From: JAOUGY01 sp963825585
GTDB taxonomy: Bacteria; Actinomycetota; Acidimicrobiia; Spongiisociales; ZC4RG35
Direction: 5' to 3'
Assembly (NCBI GenBank): GCA_963825585.1
Contig: CAWGTX010000006.1
Coordinates: forward strand, 1,178,001 to 1,242,000
Length of the DNA stretch: 64,000 bases
Shown here: positions 17,584-26,402 of the stretch, in pieces
Layout of the letters: every line of letters starts with the position of its first letter
Position numbering within the stretch: the first letter of the stretch is position 1
The notes under the pieces: generated by a model
Told to the model about the DNA's origin: nothing
What the model saw: the letters and a program-made list of their open reading frames with translations, nothing else
Databases searched by the model: none
Position numbers and translations under genes: made by a program

Positions 17584-18588
17584 ATGTCCGATTCCATCGT
17601 CAAGGTGGAAGGTGTGACGAAGACCTTCGGTGGCGAGGTCCACGCCCTCGTCGACGTCGACCTCGAATTCGAGCCCGGCATCATCTACGGGCTGCTTGGC
17701 CCCAACGGTGCCGGCAAGACAACGCTCATCCGAGTCCTGACCACCCTTCTCAAACCCGATTCCGGCTCTGCCAGGGTCGCCGGCGTCGATGTTCTCGCCG
17801 ACCCGGTCACCGCCCGCACCCGGCTGGGGCTCGCCGGCCAGTTCGCCGCCGTCGACGACTACCTCACCGGACGCGAAAACGTCGAGATGGTCGGCCGCCT
17901 CTACAACCTGTCGAGTAGTGAGGCGACCAAACGCGCCGATGAGGTGCTCGAACGTATCCACCTCACCGAGGCAGCCGACCGGGCTGTCCGGACCTACTCG
18001 GGAGGCATGCGGCGCCGGCTCGACCTGGCGGCGTCGATGATCGGCCGACCCCAGGTGCTCTTCCTCGACGAACCCACGACCGGGATCGACCCGCGTAGCC
18101 GGATCGACGTGTGGGAACTCATCCAGGATCTGGTCGCCGACGGCACCACCATCCTCCTCACCACCCAATACCTCGAGGAGGCTGACCAGCTCGCCGCCCG
18201 GGTCGGTGTCATCGACCAGGGCCGCCTCATCACCGAGGGCACGCCCGACGAACTGAAGGACAAGCTCGGAGGATCGGTCGTCGAGCTCAGCGTCGCCGAG
18301 GAGTGGCACGAGGCCACCATCGCCGCTCTGCGGAACATCCACGGTGATGAACCGGCGGTCGACCACGTCTCGAAGAAGATCTCGGTGCCCGCCCCGGAGG
18401 GATCCAAGTCACTCATGCAGGCGGTGCGAGCGCTCGACGAAGCCCGGATCACGCCCGACGACATGACCTTGCGCAAACCCACACTCGACGATGTGTTCCT
18501 CAGCCTGACCGGACACATCGCCGAAGAGACCACCAAGAAGCCCGACGCCGGCGGCCGCCGTCGTCGACCCGGGAGGAGCTCCGAATGA
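17584..18588 (+). CDS. ABC transporter ATP-binding protein, daunorubicin-resistance DrrA type
   Basis: 334 aa. Walker A GPNGAGKTT, signature YSGGMRRRLDLAASM, Walker B VLFLDEPTTGIDPRSR and the H-loop region TTQYLEEADQLA are all intact. The C-terminal extension after about residue 215 (LKDKLGGSVVELSV ... DVFLSLTGH) is typical of DrrA. It works with the permease whose start overlaps by 4 nt. Drug or lipid export is the family role; the substrate is unknown. The likely start is the ATG at 17584 behind AAGGAGA, not the upstream in-frame codon at 17542. Confidence 0.92.
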   Translation: MSDSIVKVEGVTKTFGGEVHALVDVDLEFEPGIIYGLLGPNGAGKTTLIRVLTTLLKPDSGSARVAGVDVLADPVTARTRLGLAGQFAAVDDYLTGRENVEMVGRLYNLSSSEATKRADEVLERIHLTEAADRAVRTYSGGMRRRLDLAASMIGRPQVLFLDEPTTGIDPRSRIDVWELIQDLVADGTTILLTTQYLEEADQLAARVGVIDQGRLITEGTPDELKDKLGGSVVELSVAEEWHEATIAALRNIHGDEPAVDHVSKKISVPAPEGSKSLMQAVRALDEARITPDDMTLRKPTLDDVFLSLTGHIAEETTKKPDAGGRRRRPGRSSE

Positions 18589-19418
18589 CCGCCATACAAG
18601 CACCCCCGGCCACCATGTCGCTGGGCCACATGCTCAAGGACACCTGGGTCATCACCAAACGGAACCTGCTCAGGAACGTGCGGCTCCCCCAGCTGTTGCT
18701 GTTCTCGACGATCCAGCCGGTGATGTTCCTGTTCCTGTTCAACTTCGTGTTCGGTGGAGCGCTGGGCGCCAGCCTGCCCCCCGCCGCCGGCGGGAAGTAC
18801 ATCAACTGGATCGTCCCGGGCCTCCTCATCCAGGTCGCCACATTCGGAGCCGGCCAGACCGCCCTGGGACTCACCGAGGATCTGAGCAAGGGTGTCATCG
18901 ACCGGTTCCGGTCGTTGCCGATGGCCCGTTCCGCGGTGTTGGCGGGGAGGACACTCTCGGACGCGATCCGCAACGGCGCCGTCATCAGCCTGATGCTGGC
19001 GGTCGGATTCGTGCTCGGGTTCCGCTGGCAGACGTCGATCTTCGGGATGATCGGAGCGATGCTGGTGGCGATGCTGTTCGCCTACGCACTGTCGTGGGTG
19101 ATGGCATCGATCGGACTGGCCGTGAAGAACCCCGAAGCGGCCCAGTCGGCGGTGTTCCTGCCGGTGTTCCCGCTGGTGTTCGCCTCCTCGGTGTTCGTCC
19201 CCACCCAGACCATGCCGGATTGGCTTCGGACCTTCGCCGACAACCAGCCCATCACCGTCACCGCCAACGCACTTCGGGGCCTCATCCTCGGCGAAGGCGC
19301 CCTTCTGCCCGGACAGACCGTGACAGGTCAAGTGCTGGCCGCCGTGGCCTGGGCCGCGGGAATCCTGGCCGTCTTCGCTCCTCTGGCCGTGCGGCAGTAC
19401 CGGAGGATCACGGACTGA
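18585..19418 (+). CDS. ABC-2 type permease, DrrB type
   Basis: 277 aa with six predicted membrane segments and the ABC-2 signature region FLPVFPLVFASSVFVPTQTMPDWLRTFADNQPITV. The ATG overlaps the ATPase stop (ATGA), so the pair is stoichiometrically coupled. It is the transmembrane half of the exporter and is probably MarR-regulated. A heptamer array starts right after the TGA. Confidence 0.92.
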   Translation: MTAIQAPPATMSLGHMLKDTWVITKRNLLRNVRLPQLLLFSTIQPVMFLFLFNFVFGGALGASLPPAAGGKYINWIVPGLLIQVATFGAGQTALGLTEDLSKGVIDRFRSLPMARSAVLAGRTLSDAIRNGAVISLMLAVGFVLGFRWQTSIFGMIGAMLVAMLFAYALSWVMASIGLAVKNPEAAQSAVFLPVFPLVFASSVFVPTQTMPDWLRTFADNQPITVTANALRGLILGEGALLPGQTVTGQVLAAVAWAAGILAVFAPLAVRQYRRITD

Positions 19419-19504
19419 AGCGAGCTACGAGCTACGAGCTACGAGCTACGAGCTACGAGTACGACGAGCTACGAGCTACGAGCTACGAGCTACGAGCTAC
19501 GAGG
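19419..19504. repeat. Heptamer array (GAGCTAC)n
   Basis: About eleven near-perfect 7-bp units of GAGCTAC with one slipped unit (GAGTACGAC) around 19457. The array begins within 1-3 nt of the TGA of the permease gene. The reverse-complement words occur at 30871-30920, again touching a stop codon. Confidence 0.85.
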
Positions 19505-19630
19505 ACAGCTTTGTCCCCCTCGAGCTTGCGAGAGGGGGAAGGGGCAACAGCTTTGTCCCCCTCGAGCTTGCGAGAGGGGGAAGGGGCAACAGCTTTGTCC
19601 CCCTCGAGCTTGCGAGAGGGGGAAGGGGCC
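19505..19630. repeat. Three tandem 42-bp hairpin units
   Basis: Three copies start at 19505, 19547 and 19589, period 42 bp, each beginning ACAGCTTTGTCCCCCTCGAG and nearly identical. Within each, CCCCCTCG pairs with CGAGAGGGGG around AGCTTG, a strong hairpin. The third copy runs into a longer G-rich arm. The units are adjacent to one another with no spacers. Confidence 0.9.
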
Positions 19631-19820
19631 CCCGTGACGAAGGAGCGGGGTAGGGGGGGCCTATCCCACGCGAGCATGATGGCGCATTCCTGGTTCGTCC
19701 CGAGGCTGAGGGCGCGTTCCGAGACGCGTCCGGAGTCCATCCCGCGGGCTTTCGACCCCCCCCTACCCCGCTTCGCGGGGGCCCCTTCCCCCACTTCGCT
19801 TCGTGGGGGACAAGATCCTT
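19611..19820. mobile_element. MITE-like composite with long inverted arms
   Basis: The left arm (about 19615-19660: GGGGGAAGGGGCCCCCG, then GCGGGGTAGGGGGGG) has an inverted partner at about 19757-19795 (CCCCCCCCTACCCCGC, then CGGGGGCCCCTTCCCCC). A further inverted version of the 42-bp unit lies at 19785-19813 with a different loop but a preserved stem. The core of about 95 bp (19662-19756) has no recognised gene. It looks like a non-autonomous repeat element sitting at the convergent ends of the exporter and an acyl-CoA dehydrogenase gene. Whether it can move is unknown. Confidence 0.55.
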
Positions 19821-20963
19821 TTATCGGAGTGTTTCCGCCCAGGGCTTCCCGCGGTCGGGGTCGACTTCGCGGGGGAGGCCGAGGATGAGCTCGGAAATGA
19901 TGTTGCGCAGCACCTGTGAGGTCCCGCCGCCGATGGTGAGGGCTCGGGAGTAGAGGAAGCCCCAATCCCATTCGTCCTCGCCGACCCGACGGTCGGTGGT
20001 GATCATGCCTTGGGCCCCGGCGAGGTCCTTGGCGAGCTCCATCACGCTCTGACCGTGGCGGTCGGCGATGAACTTCTTCACAGCCGCCTCGGGTCCGGGA
20101 CCCTGGCCGGCCATCAGTTGGGTGAGGATGCGGTATCCGAGGATGCGCATCACCTGAGCCTCGATGTGCAGCCGCACCGCCCGCTCGCGGATCAAGGGGT
20201 CGTCGGCTCCGCGTACCCGGTCGATCAGCTCGGAGGTCTCCGGACCCTGCCCCCACATCACACCACCGGACGACAACGACACGCGCTCGTTGCCGAGGGT
20301 GATCTTGGCGAGCGCCCACCCGGCGTTCTCGGGACCGACGAGATTCGCGGCGGGGATGCGGGCGTCGGTGAAGAACACCTCACAGAACCCGAGGTCGCCC
20401 GTCATCTGCTTGATGGGTCGCACCTCGATCCCGGGGGCGCCCATCGGGCAGATGAAATACGAAATCCCCTGGTGTTTGGCGACGGTGGGATCCGTGCGGG
20501 CGAGGAGGATGCCGTACTGGGACCGCTCGGCGTAGGTGTTCCACACCTTCTGCCCGTTGATCACATACTCCTCGCCGTCCCGGACGGCTCTTGTGGCCAT
20601 CGAGGCGAGGTCGGAGCCGGCACCGGGCTCGGAGAAGAGCTGGCACCAGAACTCGGTGCCCTCGAGCAGCGGCCACAGGAACCGATCCTTCTGGGTGTCG
20701 CTGCCTGCCGCCAGGATGGTGGGCCCGGCCCAGCCGATGCCGATCGGGTTGTGACCGTGCGGGTCGATGCCGACCGCCTCCAACTCCTGACCGATGATCA
20801 GCTGATGTTCGGCATCGGCCCCCAAGCCCCACGGCTCGGGCCAACCGGGTGCCACGTATCCGGCACGTGCCAGGTCGACTCGAGAAGGAAGTGGGTGGTC
20901 GTCGAGCCAGGCACGAACGGCGAGGCGCCGGGGATCGTCGTGAGCCGGCATCGAGAAGTCCAT
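19821..20963 (-). CDS. Acyl-CoA dehydrogenase family protein
   Basis: 380 aa from the ATG at 20963 (TATCTT 7 nt upstream; an ATG at 20951 is an alternative). FAD/substrate motifs are QLFSEPGAGSDLASMATRA and NGQKVWNTYAERSQYGILLART, with the C-terminal GGGTSQVLRNIISELILGLPRE. The gene is in the FadE group used for sterol or branched acyl chains in actinobacteria. No pathway partner is adjacent. The extreme 3' end borders the repeat element. Confidence 0.9.
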   Translation of the reverse strand: MDFSMPAHDDPRRLAVRAWLDDHPLPSRVDLARAGYVAPGWPEPWGLGADAEHQLIIGQELEAVGIDPHGHNPIGIGWAGPTILAAGSDTQKDRFLWPLLEGTEFWCQLFSEPGAGSDLASMATRAVRDGEEYVINGQKVWNTYAERSQYGILLARTDPTVAKHQGISYFICPMGAPGIEVRPIKQMTGDLGFCEVFFTDARIPAANLVGPENAGWALAKITLGNERVSLSSGGVMWGQGPETSELIDRVRGADDPLIRERAVRLHIEAQVMRILGYRILTQLMAGQGPGPEAAVKKFIADRHGQSVMELAKDLAGAQGMITTDRRVGEDEWDWGFLYSRALTIGGGTSQVLRNIISELILGLPREVDPDRGKPWAETLR

Positions 20964-21037
20964 GAATTCAAAGATACCGAAGGAGTAGCTCGACCCGTCG
21001 AACCGCAACGGCCACGCCGTCACCGGCCCCGTTCGGT

Positions 21038-21148
21038 TCAACCGATCCGGCTACGGACTTCCGTCGTCAACGCCCCAAACCCGAGGGCAGCGAGCGCCAC
21101 GAGTGGTGCGACCATGAACCAGTCGACGCTGGCGAGAAGTTCTCTCAT
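21038..21148 (-). CDS. Possible 36-aa single-span membrane protein
   Basis: Starts MRELLASVDWFMVAPLVALA and ends with a basic tail (TTEVRSRIG). One strong hydrophobic segment spans residues about 10-27. It lies between the acyl-CoA dehydrogenase start and the DLH gene, upstream of the dehydrogenase promoter. No homology is recognised; it is listed because the composition looks like a genuine small membrane protein. Confidence 0.35.
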   Translation of the reverse strand: MRELLASVDWFMVAPLVALAALGFGALTTEVRSRIG

Positions 21149-21268
21149 GACACCACCTTGACGCATTCCGTGTACAAATGTCAATCGGGGACAACCCCGG
21201 GACGGGTTCGCAGTTCGCCGTGACCGGTCTAGCGTCGAGGGTCGAGCCGACGAGATCGAGGAGAGCTG

Positions 21269-22009
21269 ATGTGTTTCGACCCTGATTCCGAACCGCCCGT
21301 GGCGTCCTCGGGCGCCTTGGTTCGCACCGAGAGAGTGGTGCTGGCGGCGACCGACGGGAACCGGTTCGATGCCTTCGACGCCATACCCGAGCAGCCCACG
21401 GAGACCGCCGTGATCGTGTTGCCGGATGTGCGCGGCCTGTTCCGGTTCTATGAGGAGTTGGCCGTGCGACTCGCCGAGCAGGGACATCGCAGCATCGCCA
21501 TCGACTATTTCGGCCGTACGGCCGGCACCGGTGAACGGAGCGAGGACTTCGACTTCGCTCCGCATGTCGATCAGACCACCTACGCCGGACTCGTAGCCGA
21601 TGTGACAGCGACCATCGAACACCTGAGTCCCACCCACCAGCGCATCTATGTGGTGGGTTTCTGCTTCGGGGGCTCCAACGCCTGGCACCTGGCCGGCGAG
21701 GATCTGGGACTGGCAGGCGTCATCGGCTTCTACGGCCATCCCGACCGTGACAAGCCCGCCGGTTCGGGCACGGTGATCGACCGTGTGCCGCACATGAGGG
21801 GACGGGTACTCGCCCTGATGGCGGGAGAGGACCACATGATCACGCCCGACATGGTCGAGCGGTTCGAGATCGCCCTCGAGGCCGGCGGCATCGACCATGA
21901 GGTCGTCACCTATCCGGGTGCGCCCCACTCGTTCTTCGATCGGAAACAGGCCGAATACGCCGGCGCATCGGCGGACGCCTGGTCGAGGATGGTTGCCTTC
22001 ATCACCTGA
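21269..22009 (+). CDS. Dienelactone hydrolase family protein
   Basis: 246 aa alpha/beta hydrolase. The nucleophile elbow VVGFCFGGSNAW has the Cys nucleophile typical of the DLH family, followed by GEDHMITPDMVERF (Asp) and YPGAPHSFFDRK (His). DLH enzymes hydrolyse 4-carboxymethylenebutenolide in ortho-cleavage pathways, but many paralogues have other lactone or ester substrates. GAGGAGAG precedes the ATG, and TAGCGT about 34 nt upstream is the probable -10 box. It is followed by two HAD genes on the same strand. Confidence 0.88.
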   Translation: MCFDPDSEPPVASSGALVRTERVVLAATDGNRFDAFDAIPEQPTETAVIVLPDVRGLFRFYEELAVRLAEQGHRSIAIDYFGRTAGTGERSEDFDFAPHVDQTTYAGLVADVTATIEHLSPTHQRIYVVGFCFGGSNAWHLAGEDLGLAGVIGFYGHPDRDKPAGSGTVIDRVPHMRGRVLALMAGEDHMITPDMVERFEIALEAGGIDHEVVTYPGAPHSFFDRKQAEYAGASADAWSRMVAFIT

Positions 22010-22070
22010 CGTTCCCGCCCAGCGGAACACTGATTCGGTGGAGGCAGGACGCGCTGGCATAGTGGCGATC

Positions 22071-22664
22071 ATGAGCCGACTTCTCCTCGACTTCGGCGGG
22101 GTGGTGATACGCACCCCGTTCGAAATGCTGCACCGGGTGGGCAACCCGGGGTGGGCTGGTCCGTTCGACCCCGGGAGCGATGACCTGTGGCGGGCCATGC
22201 AGGCCGGGGAGATCTCCGAACGCGACTACTGGCACCGCCGTGCCGACGAGGTGGTCCCCGATCACGACGACCCCGTATGGGGAATGATGAACATCCTGTT
22301 CGCTCCCCCCGCAGAAGATGTGGTGCGCCCGGAGATGCTCGGACTGCTCGCCGAGGTCAACCGGCCGGCGGTGCTCACGAATGACCTGTCCCGATTCCAC
22401 GACCCCGAGTGGCTGGTGTCGATGGGCTTGGCGGACACGTTCGACCCGCTCATCGACCTCTCGTACATGGACGCTCTCAAGCCGGCTCCAGGCGCCTACG
22501 CCCACGCCTGTGAGGTGCTCGGGGCGGCTCCCGAGGACATCGTGTTCGTCGACGACCAACCCAAGAACATCTACGGGGCCCAAGCCTTCGGCCTGCGGGT
22601 GGTCTGGTTCGACGTGACCAACCCCGGCGAGTCCGTACGTCGGATTCGGAAAGAGCTGCGTTGA
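22071..22664 (+). CDS. HAD superfamily hydrolase (IA variant 3-like)
   Basis: 197 aa starting at the ATG at 22071. Motif I is LLLDFGGVVIRT (Asp-x-Gly-Gly instead of DxD, as in epoxide-hydrolase-N-like HADs), motif II VLTNDLS, and motif IV VFVDDQPKNIYGAQAFG. It is probably a phosphatase or phosphatase-like protein. It overlaps the next gene by 4 nt (TTGA) and has a paralogue at 27278-27901 in the meta-cleavage operon. Confidence 0.82.
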   Translation: MSRLLLDFGGVVIRTPFEMLHRVGNPGWAGPFDPGSDDLWRAMQAGEISERDYWHRRADEVVPDHDDPVWGMMNILFAPPAEDVVRPEMLGLLAEVNRPAVLTNDLSRFHDPEWLVSMGLADTFDPLIDLSYMDALKPAPGAYAHACEVLGAAPEDIVFVDDQPKNIYGAQAFGLRVVWFDVTNPGESVRRIRKELR

Positions 22665-23263
22665 AGGCGATCCTCTTCGACCTCGACCGGACACTCGTCG
22701 ATGTGCAGTCGTTCACGGACTACACAGCGGCGCTCAAGGATGTGGAGGCGCTGATCGGTTCATGGGACGATCGCCCCACTCCCCCGACCGGTTGGGATGG
22801 ACCCACCCGACGCTGCATGGGGGTCCTGGTTGCGTTGAGCGGCGACGCCCGATGGCAGAAGGTGTCGGATGTGATCGAGCACCACGAGATGGCGGCGATC
22901 GCCCGATCGACCGCCATGCTCGGTATCGAGCGGCTCGCGTCGCTCACGGTGCCGTTGGCGGTGGTCACGCTCCTACCCCCCGGAGCGGCCAGGGCCGTCC
23001 TCCACCACCATGGCATCGGTATCAGCATCCTGGTGGGCCGCCGCGCCGACCTGGCTCCCAAACCGGCCGCCGACCAGCTGCTCGCTGCCTGTGTCGAGCT
23101 CGGAGTCGATCCGGCCGATGCGGTGATGGTGGGCGACTCCACGTGGGATCAGGTGGCCGCCCGCGCAGCCGGATGCGGCTTCGTGGGGCTCACCAATGGA
23201 GCACCGTCGGAGTTCGCCGTGGGGAGCACGGTGGTGGGCGGGCTCACCGACCTACCGTTCTGA
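22661..23263 (+). CDS. HAD family hydrolase
   Basis: 200 aa from a TTG start that overlaps the previous stop. Motif I AILFDLDRTLVD is complete, followed by LAVVTLLPPGAARAVL and motif IV VMVGDSTWDQVAARAAGC. It is a phosphatase of unknown substrate, co-translated with the other HAD gene. Confidence 0.82.
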   Translation: MKAILFDLDRTLVDVQSFTDYTAALKDVEALIGSWDDRPTPPTGWDGPTRRCMGVLVALSGDARWQKVSDVIEHHEMAAIARSTAMLGIERLASLTVPLAVVTLLPPGAARAVLHHHGIGISILVGRRADLAPKPAADQLLAACVELGVDPADAVMVGDSTWDQVAARAAGCGFVGLTNGAPSEFAVGSTVVGGLTDLPF

Positions 23264-23268
23264 CCGGG

Positions 23269-23561
23269 TCACCACTCATTCGACAGCACCGTTTCTCAGT
23301 CCAAGGCGACGACGCCGTCACGATGCGGTCCCAAACGCGACCTCGAGGCGTCGAATGCCAGGCTCTGCCGGAATCCGACTTGTGGGCCTCCACCCAGTTC
23401 CAGCGGATGAGAGCCAGATAGCGTCCAAGTGTCTCGATGCACCGTTGGATGGTATGGCCGAGGTAACCGGGGCTGGCCGAGATCACCGGGACCAACTCGG
23501 CCATCGCCGCTTCGCAGTCGGCGGGATCGGAGATGCCGAACTCGGCGACTTCCAGGATCAC
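23269..23561 (-). pseudogene. Decayed paralogue of the ABM-like monooxygenase at 53201-53494
   Basis: Starting at a GTG behind GAGGAGCG, the first 63 codons match the intact protein almost residue for residue (EFGISDPADCEAAMAELVPV, SASPGYLGHTIQRCIE). One base is missing in the CACAA-GTCGG region (about 23373), after which the other frame continues VGFRQSLAFDASRSRLGPHRD. A TGA replaces the Phe codon before ETVLSNEW. The total length is exactly 1 nt shorter than the intact gene, so two independent lesions are present. Confidence 0.8.
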
Positions 23562-23667
23562 GCTGCGCTCCTCGGGACACGTGGCACAGGATGTCCACCT
23601 GGGGAAGGCCCACGGCCTCTGGCTTCCGGACACGGGACGTCCGACGATGGAGGAGGATCGGTGACAC

Positions 23668-24360
23668 ATGGACGCAACACCTGACAACGACCTCACCGCT
23701 GCGCGTCGCCGTGCGGGGATCGTCGCCGCTGTCGCCGGCGTGGCGCTGGCGCCGTACTTCTGGGTCGCCTCGGCGACGCTCGGATGGCCCGGCTGGGGTG
23801 CCCCTGCACCGGGCGTCGCGGGCGAGGCATTCGTCGACTTCTATGTGGAGGGTCGCGGCCGCATTCCGCTGGTCGCGACGGTGGCGATCGGCTCGTGGGC
23901 GATCTGGCTGACACTGGTGGTGTCCGTCGTACGGGCTGCCTGCCGCCGCTTCGATCTCGCAGGGATCCTCGCCGTCACCATGGCCGGAGGTGCCACCGCC
24001 GTGTTCGTGGCGGCCGAGGGGTTGTTGGCGTGGCCAACGGTGGGCCTGTCGGCCGAGGAGATCCCGCTGGTGCTCGATTCGGGCGTGGCGCAGGCGATGG
24101 TCTTGTCCCGCGACGGGCTCCACGCCGCCGCCTCGGTGCTGCTGGGCATCGCCATGGTGCTGGTGGCCTGGCTCCTCGCCAGGAGCGACCTGTGGGGCCA
24201 CCGGGTGCTCGCCGCCGTAGCGTTCCTGGCAGCGGCACTGGCGATCGCCGCCATGGTGGTCGGGCCCGAAGGGCTCGGACCGGGCGGCGTCATGCTGTGG
24301 GGGCTGGTGGTGAGCGGCGTAGTCTCTCTGGGCCGGCACCGAACCGTCACCCACCCATGA
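23668..24360 (+). CDS. Hypothetical membrane protein, six predicted spans
   Basis: 230 aa with six hydrophobic segments and Ala/Val-rich loops, resembling the DUF4386-type layout but without a firm match. GGAGGAGG lies about 12 nt before the ATG. The stop overlaps the start of the toroid-fold gene (ATGA), so the two are coupled. No function can be given. Confidence 0.7.
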   Translation: MDATPDNDLTAARRRAGIVAAVAGVALAPYFWVASATLGWPGWGAPAPGVAGEAFVDFYVEGRGRIPLVATVAIGSWAIWLTLVVSVVRAACRRFDLAGILAVTMAGGATAVFVAAEGLLAWPTVGLSAEEIPLVLDSGVAQAMVLSRDGLHAAASVLLGIAMVLVAWLLARSDLWGHRVLAAVAFLAAALAIAAMVVGPEGLGPGGVMLWGLVVSGVVSLGRHRTVTHP

Positions 24361-25313
24361 TCTCCCAGCTCCGCGAGTACGACGATCCCACCGTCCGGTA
24401 CCAGGCCCGAGTCGCGCTGGGTGGAGCCGACCGTGCCTCAGAGGAGATGCAGCACCTCGCCGAGTTGGCGAGACAAGACCCGAACTGCGATGCCCTGATC
24501 AAAGCTGGTTTCGTCGATCAACGACACCCGTACCGCAAGTGGCAAGGGGCGCACTGGGCGTTGGTACAACTGGCCGAGCGTGGTCATCCCGGCGGTGACG
24601 AACGACTCCGCGGCTTGCAGGAGGTCGTCTTCGCGTGGATCCTGTCCCCGGCGTTCATGAAACCGAACTGGACCCGATACGTGGAAGGACAGCCCGATCG
24701 GGTCCGGCGCTGCGCCTCGATGGAGGGCAACGTACTGTGGGCGAGCCTCCAACTCGGGCTCGTCGACGACCGGCTTGGACATCTCGCCGATCGGTTGGTC
24801 GGTTGCCAGTGGCCGGACGGCGGGTGGAACTGCGACCCGACACCGGCCGCCAGGCACTCGTCGTTCGTGGAGACCGTGACCGGGTTGCGAGGCCTGACAA
24901 CTTGGGTCCACGCCACCAGCGACGAGCCGGCCGCCTCGGCATTGGAGCGGGGGTTGGAGCTGTTGCTCGCCCACCAACTGCTGTTCCACCGCAACGGCGA
25001 TCTGATCGTACCCAACTGGGGTCCTCGGCCCGACGTCATCGGTTTCCCGATCCGGCACTTCGATGTGCTCCTGGCACTCGAACTGATGGCCGACAACGAT
25101 CGGATCGGCGACCCGCGATGTGAGCGTGCGCTCGACATGCTTCAGGCAAAGCGCACACCCGATGGCGGCTTCCCCCTCGAGGTCCGCCGGGCACGAACGG
25201 CAGCGGGCATCTGCAGCAACTGCACCTCGGCGGAGTGGGGCCCGGGAGGGCGGACACGGGCGAATCCGTGGGTGACGGTCCGAGCGCTGCGGGTCCTGCA
25301 GGCAGCGGGCTGA
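24357..25313 (+). CDS. Prenyltransferase/squalene-oxidase-repeat-like protein
   Basis: 318 aa. QWPDGGWNCDPTPAARHSSF, KRTPDGGFPLE and similar GGW/GGF turns are the QW-type repeats of alpha/alpha-toroid proteins (squalene cyclase, prenyltransferase beta). There is no DxDD acid motif, so cyclase activity is unlikely. GICSNCTSAEWGP near the C-terminus holds two Cys residues that could bind metal. The family occurs widely in actinobacteria with unknown function. It is coupled to the upstream membrane protein. Confidence 0.72.
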   Translation: MISQLREYDDPTVRYQARVALGGADRASEEMQHLAELARQDPNCDALIKAGFVDQRHPYRKWQGAHWALVQLAERGHPGGDERLRGLQEVVFAWILSPAFMKPNWTRYVEGQPDRVRRCASMEGNVLWASLQLGLVDDRLGHLADRLVGCQWPDGGWNCDPTPAARHSSFVETVTGLRGLTTWVHATSDEPAASALERGLELLLAHQLLFHRNGDLIVPNWGPRPDVIGFPIRHFDVLLALELMADNDRIGDPRCERALDMLQAKRTPDGGFPLEVRRARTAAGICSNCTSAEWGPGGRTRANPWVTVRALRVLQAAG

Positions 25314-25440
25314 TCCACCGTCCCAGGGGTCGAGGGCATCGAGCCGTCGAAGCGTTGGAAGTCACGGAGGTTGCGCGTCACGACCGTCATGCCGTGACGG
25401 TCTGCCGATGGAAGTCGCTGGCCGGGCGTGATCGGGTACC
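25313..25440 (-). pseudogene. VapC (PIN-domain toxin) C-terminal remnant
   Basis: The minus strand encodes PGQRLPSADRHGMTVVTRNLRDFQRFDG with no start or catalytic N-terminal half. HGMTVVTRNxxDF is the hallmark end of VapC toxins. No VapB lies beside it; an orphan VapB-like gene lies at 34462. It is taken as a decayed toxin fragment. Confidence 0.5.
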
Positions 25441-25564
25441 AGGGGTCGACGAGTCCACACGTCCACCAGACGGGGACCAAGAACACCACGCTCCCCACCG
25501 GGATCGTCCGACCACACCCCGTACGGCGTTCTGTCAACACGATCGTGCCGAGGTCATCCGGCAG

Positions 25565-26305
25565 CTACGAGATCCCGCGGAGGCCCCCGGCGTCGAGGTG
25601 GAGGACGGTGCCGTGCATGATCGCCGCCTCTGGGGCAAGCAGCATCTCCACGGACCAGGCTATCTCGTCGACGGTGGGCAGTCGGCCCAGTGAGTTCTGC
25701 GCCTCATACTCGGCCCACACGTCGTCGAAGGGGCGGCCCTGTTCCTCGGCCACCGCGGTGACGATGCGCCGCAGCCGGGGCGTGTCGGCTGGGCCGGGGG
25801 CCACGGTGTGAACCCGAACCCCTTTCGGTCCGTAAAGGAGCGAGATCTGCTTCATCAGGTTGAAGAGGCCGGCGTTCACGGCTCCGGGCCCGGCCTCGTG
25901 AGCTCGCGGCTCGAGACCGAGGGTGCCGGCGAACGACACGAACAGCGATCCGGGCGCAAGATGATCGCGGACGGCGTGGAGCAGCCGCACGGTGCCGCCC
26001 AGCTTCACGTTGGCACCCACCGCCAGGAGATCGGGGTCGATGGTTTCCACAGATCCCCGGACGGGCAGCCCCACGGCGATCACCGCCACGTCGACGGGCC
26101 CATCGATCGCCGCCCCGATCACCTCGATCGACGAGTTGTCGGCAATGTCCGCCTGGCAGGTCACGACCCCGGGAAGGGCAGCCAGCGCCTCGCCGGTACG
26201 GGCCACGGCCACAACCCGCATCCCGCGAGCCACCAACCTCGCACACAACACGGAGCCCACCGATCCGGTGGCGCCCACAACGACAGCCTGCCCACTCACA
26301 GCCAT
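25565..26305 (-). CDS. SDR-family protein lacking the usual catalytic Tyr/Lys
   Basis: 246 aa Rossmann fold with VVVGATGSVGSVLCARLVARG and an AVIAVGLPVRG segment in place of NNAG. At the active-site helix, where YxxxK is expected, the sequence reads GPGAVNAGLFNLMK, so the Tyr and Lys appear replaced. It may be a binding protein or have altered chemistry. It is the last gene of the minus-strand meta-cleavage run, separated by 97 nt from the HbpS-SnoaL fusion. A cis-dihydrodiol dehydrogenase role would fit the context but not the missing residues. Confidence 0.75.
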   Translation of the reverse strand: MAVSGQAVVVGATGSVGSVLCARLVARGMRVVAVARTGEALAALPGVVTCQADIADNSSIEVIGAAIDGPVDVAVIAVGLPVRGSVETIDPDLLAVGANVKLGGTVRLLHAVRDHLAPGSLFVSFAGTLGLEPRAHEAGPGAVNAGLFNLMKQISLLYGPKGVRVHTVAPGPADTPRLRRIVTAVAEEQGRPFDDVWAEYEAQNSLGRLPTVDEIAWSVEMLLAPEAAIMHGTVLHLDAGGLRGIS

Positions 26306-26402
26306 GACTGTTCTGTCGTCCGACGGTCGGGTGCGAGCGCCCGGAGTTGCCTGCGGACCGCCCGGTGTCGCCCCACGTAGGTCACGAAGTCGCTGGTTCT
26401 CC

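Noticed and set aside
19505..19630. CRISPR-like array
   Set aside because: Three directly adjacent 42-bp units without spacers and no cas genes; better described as tandem hairpin repeats.
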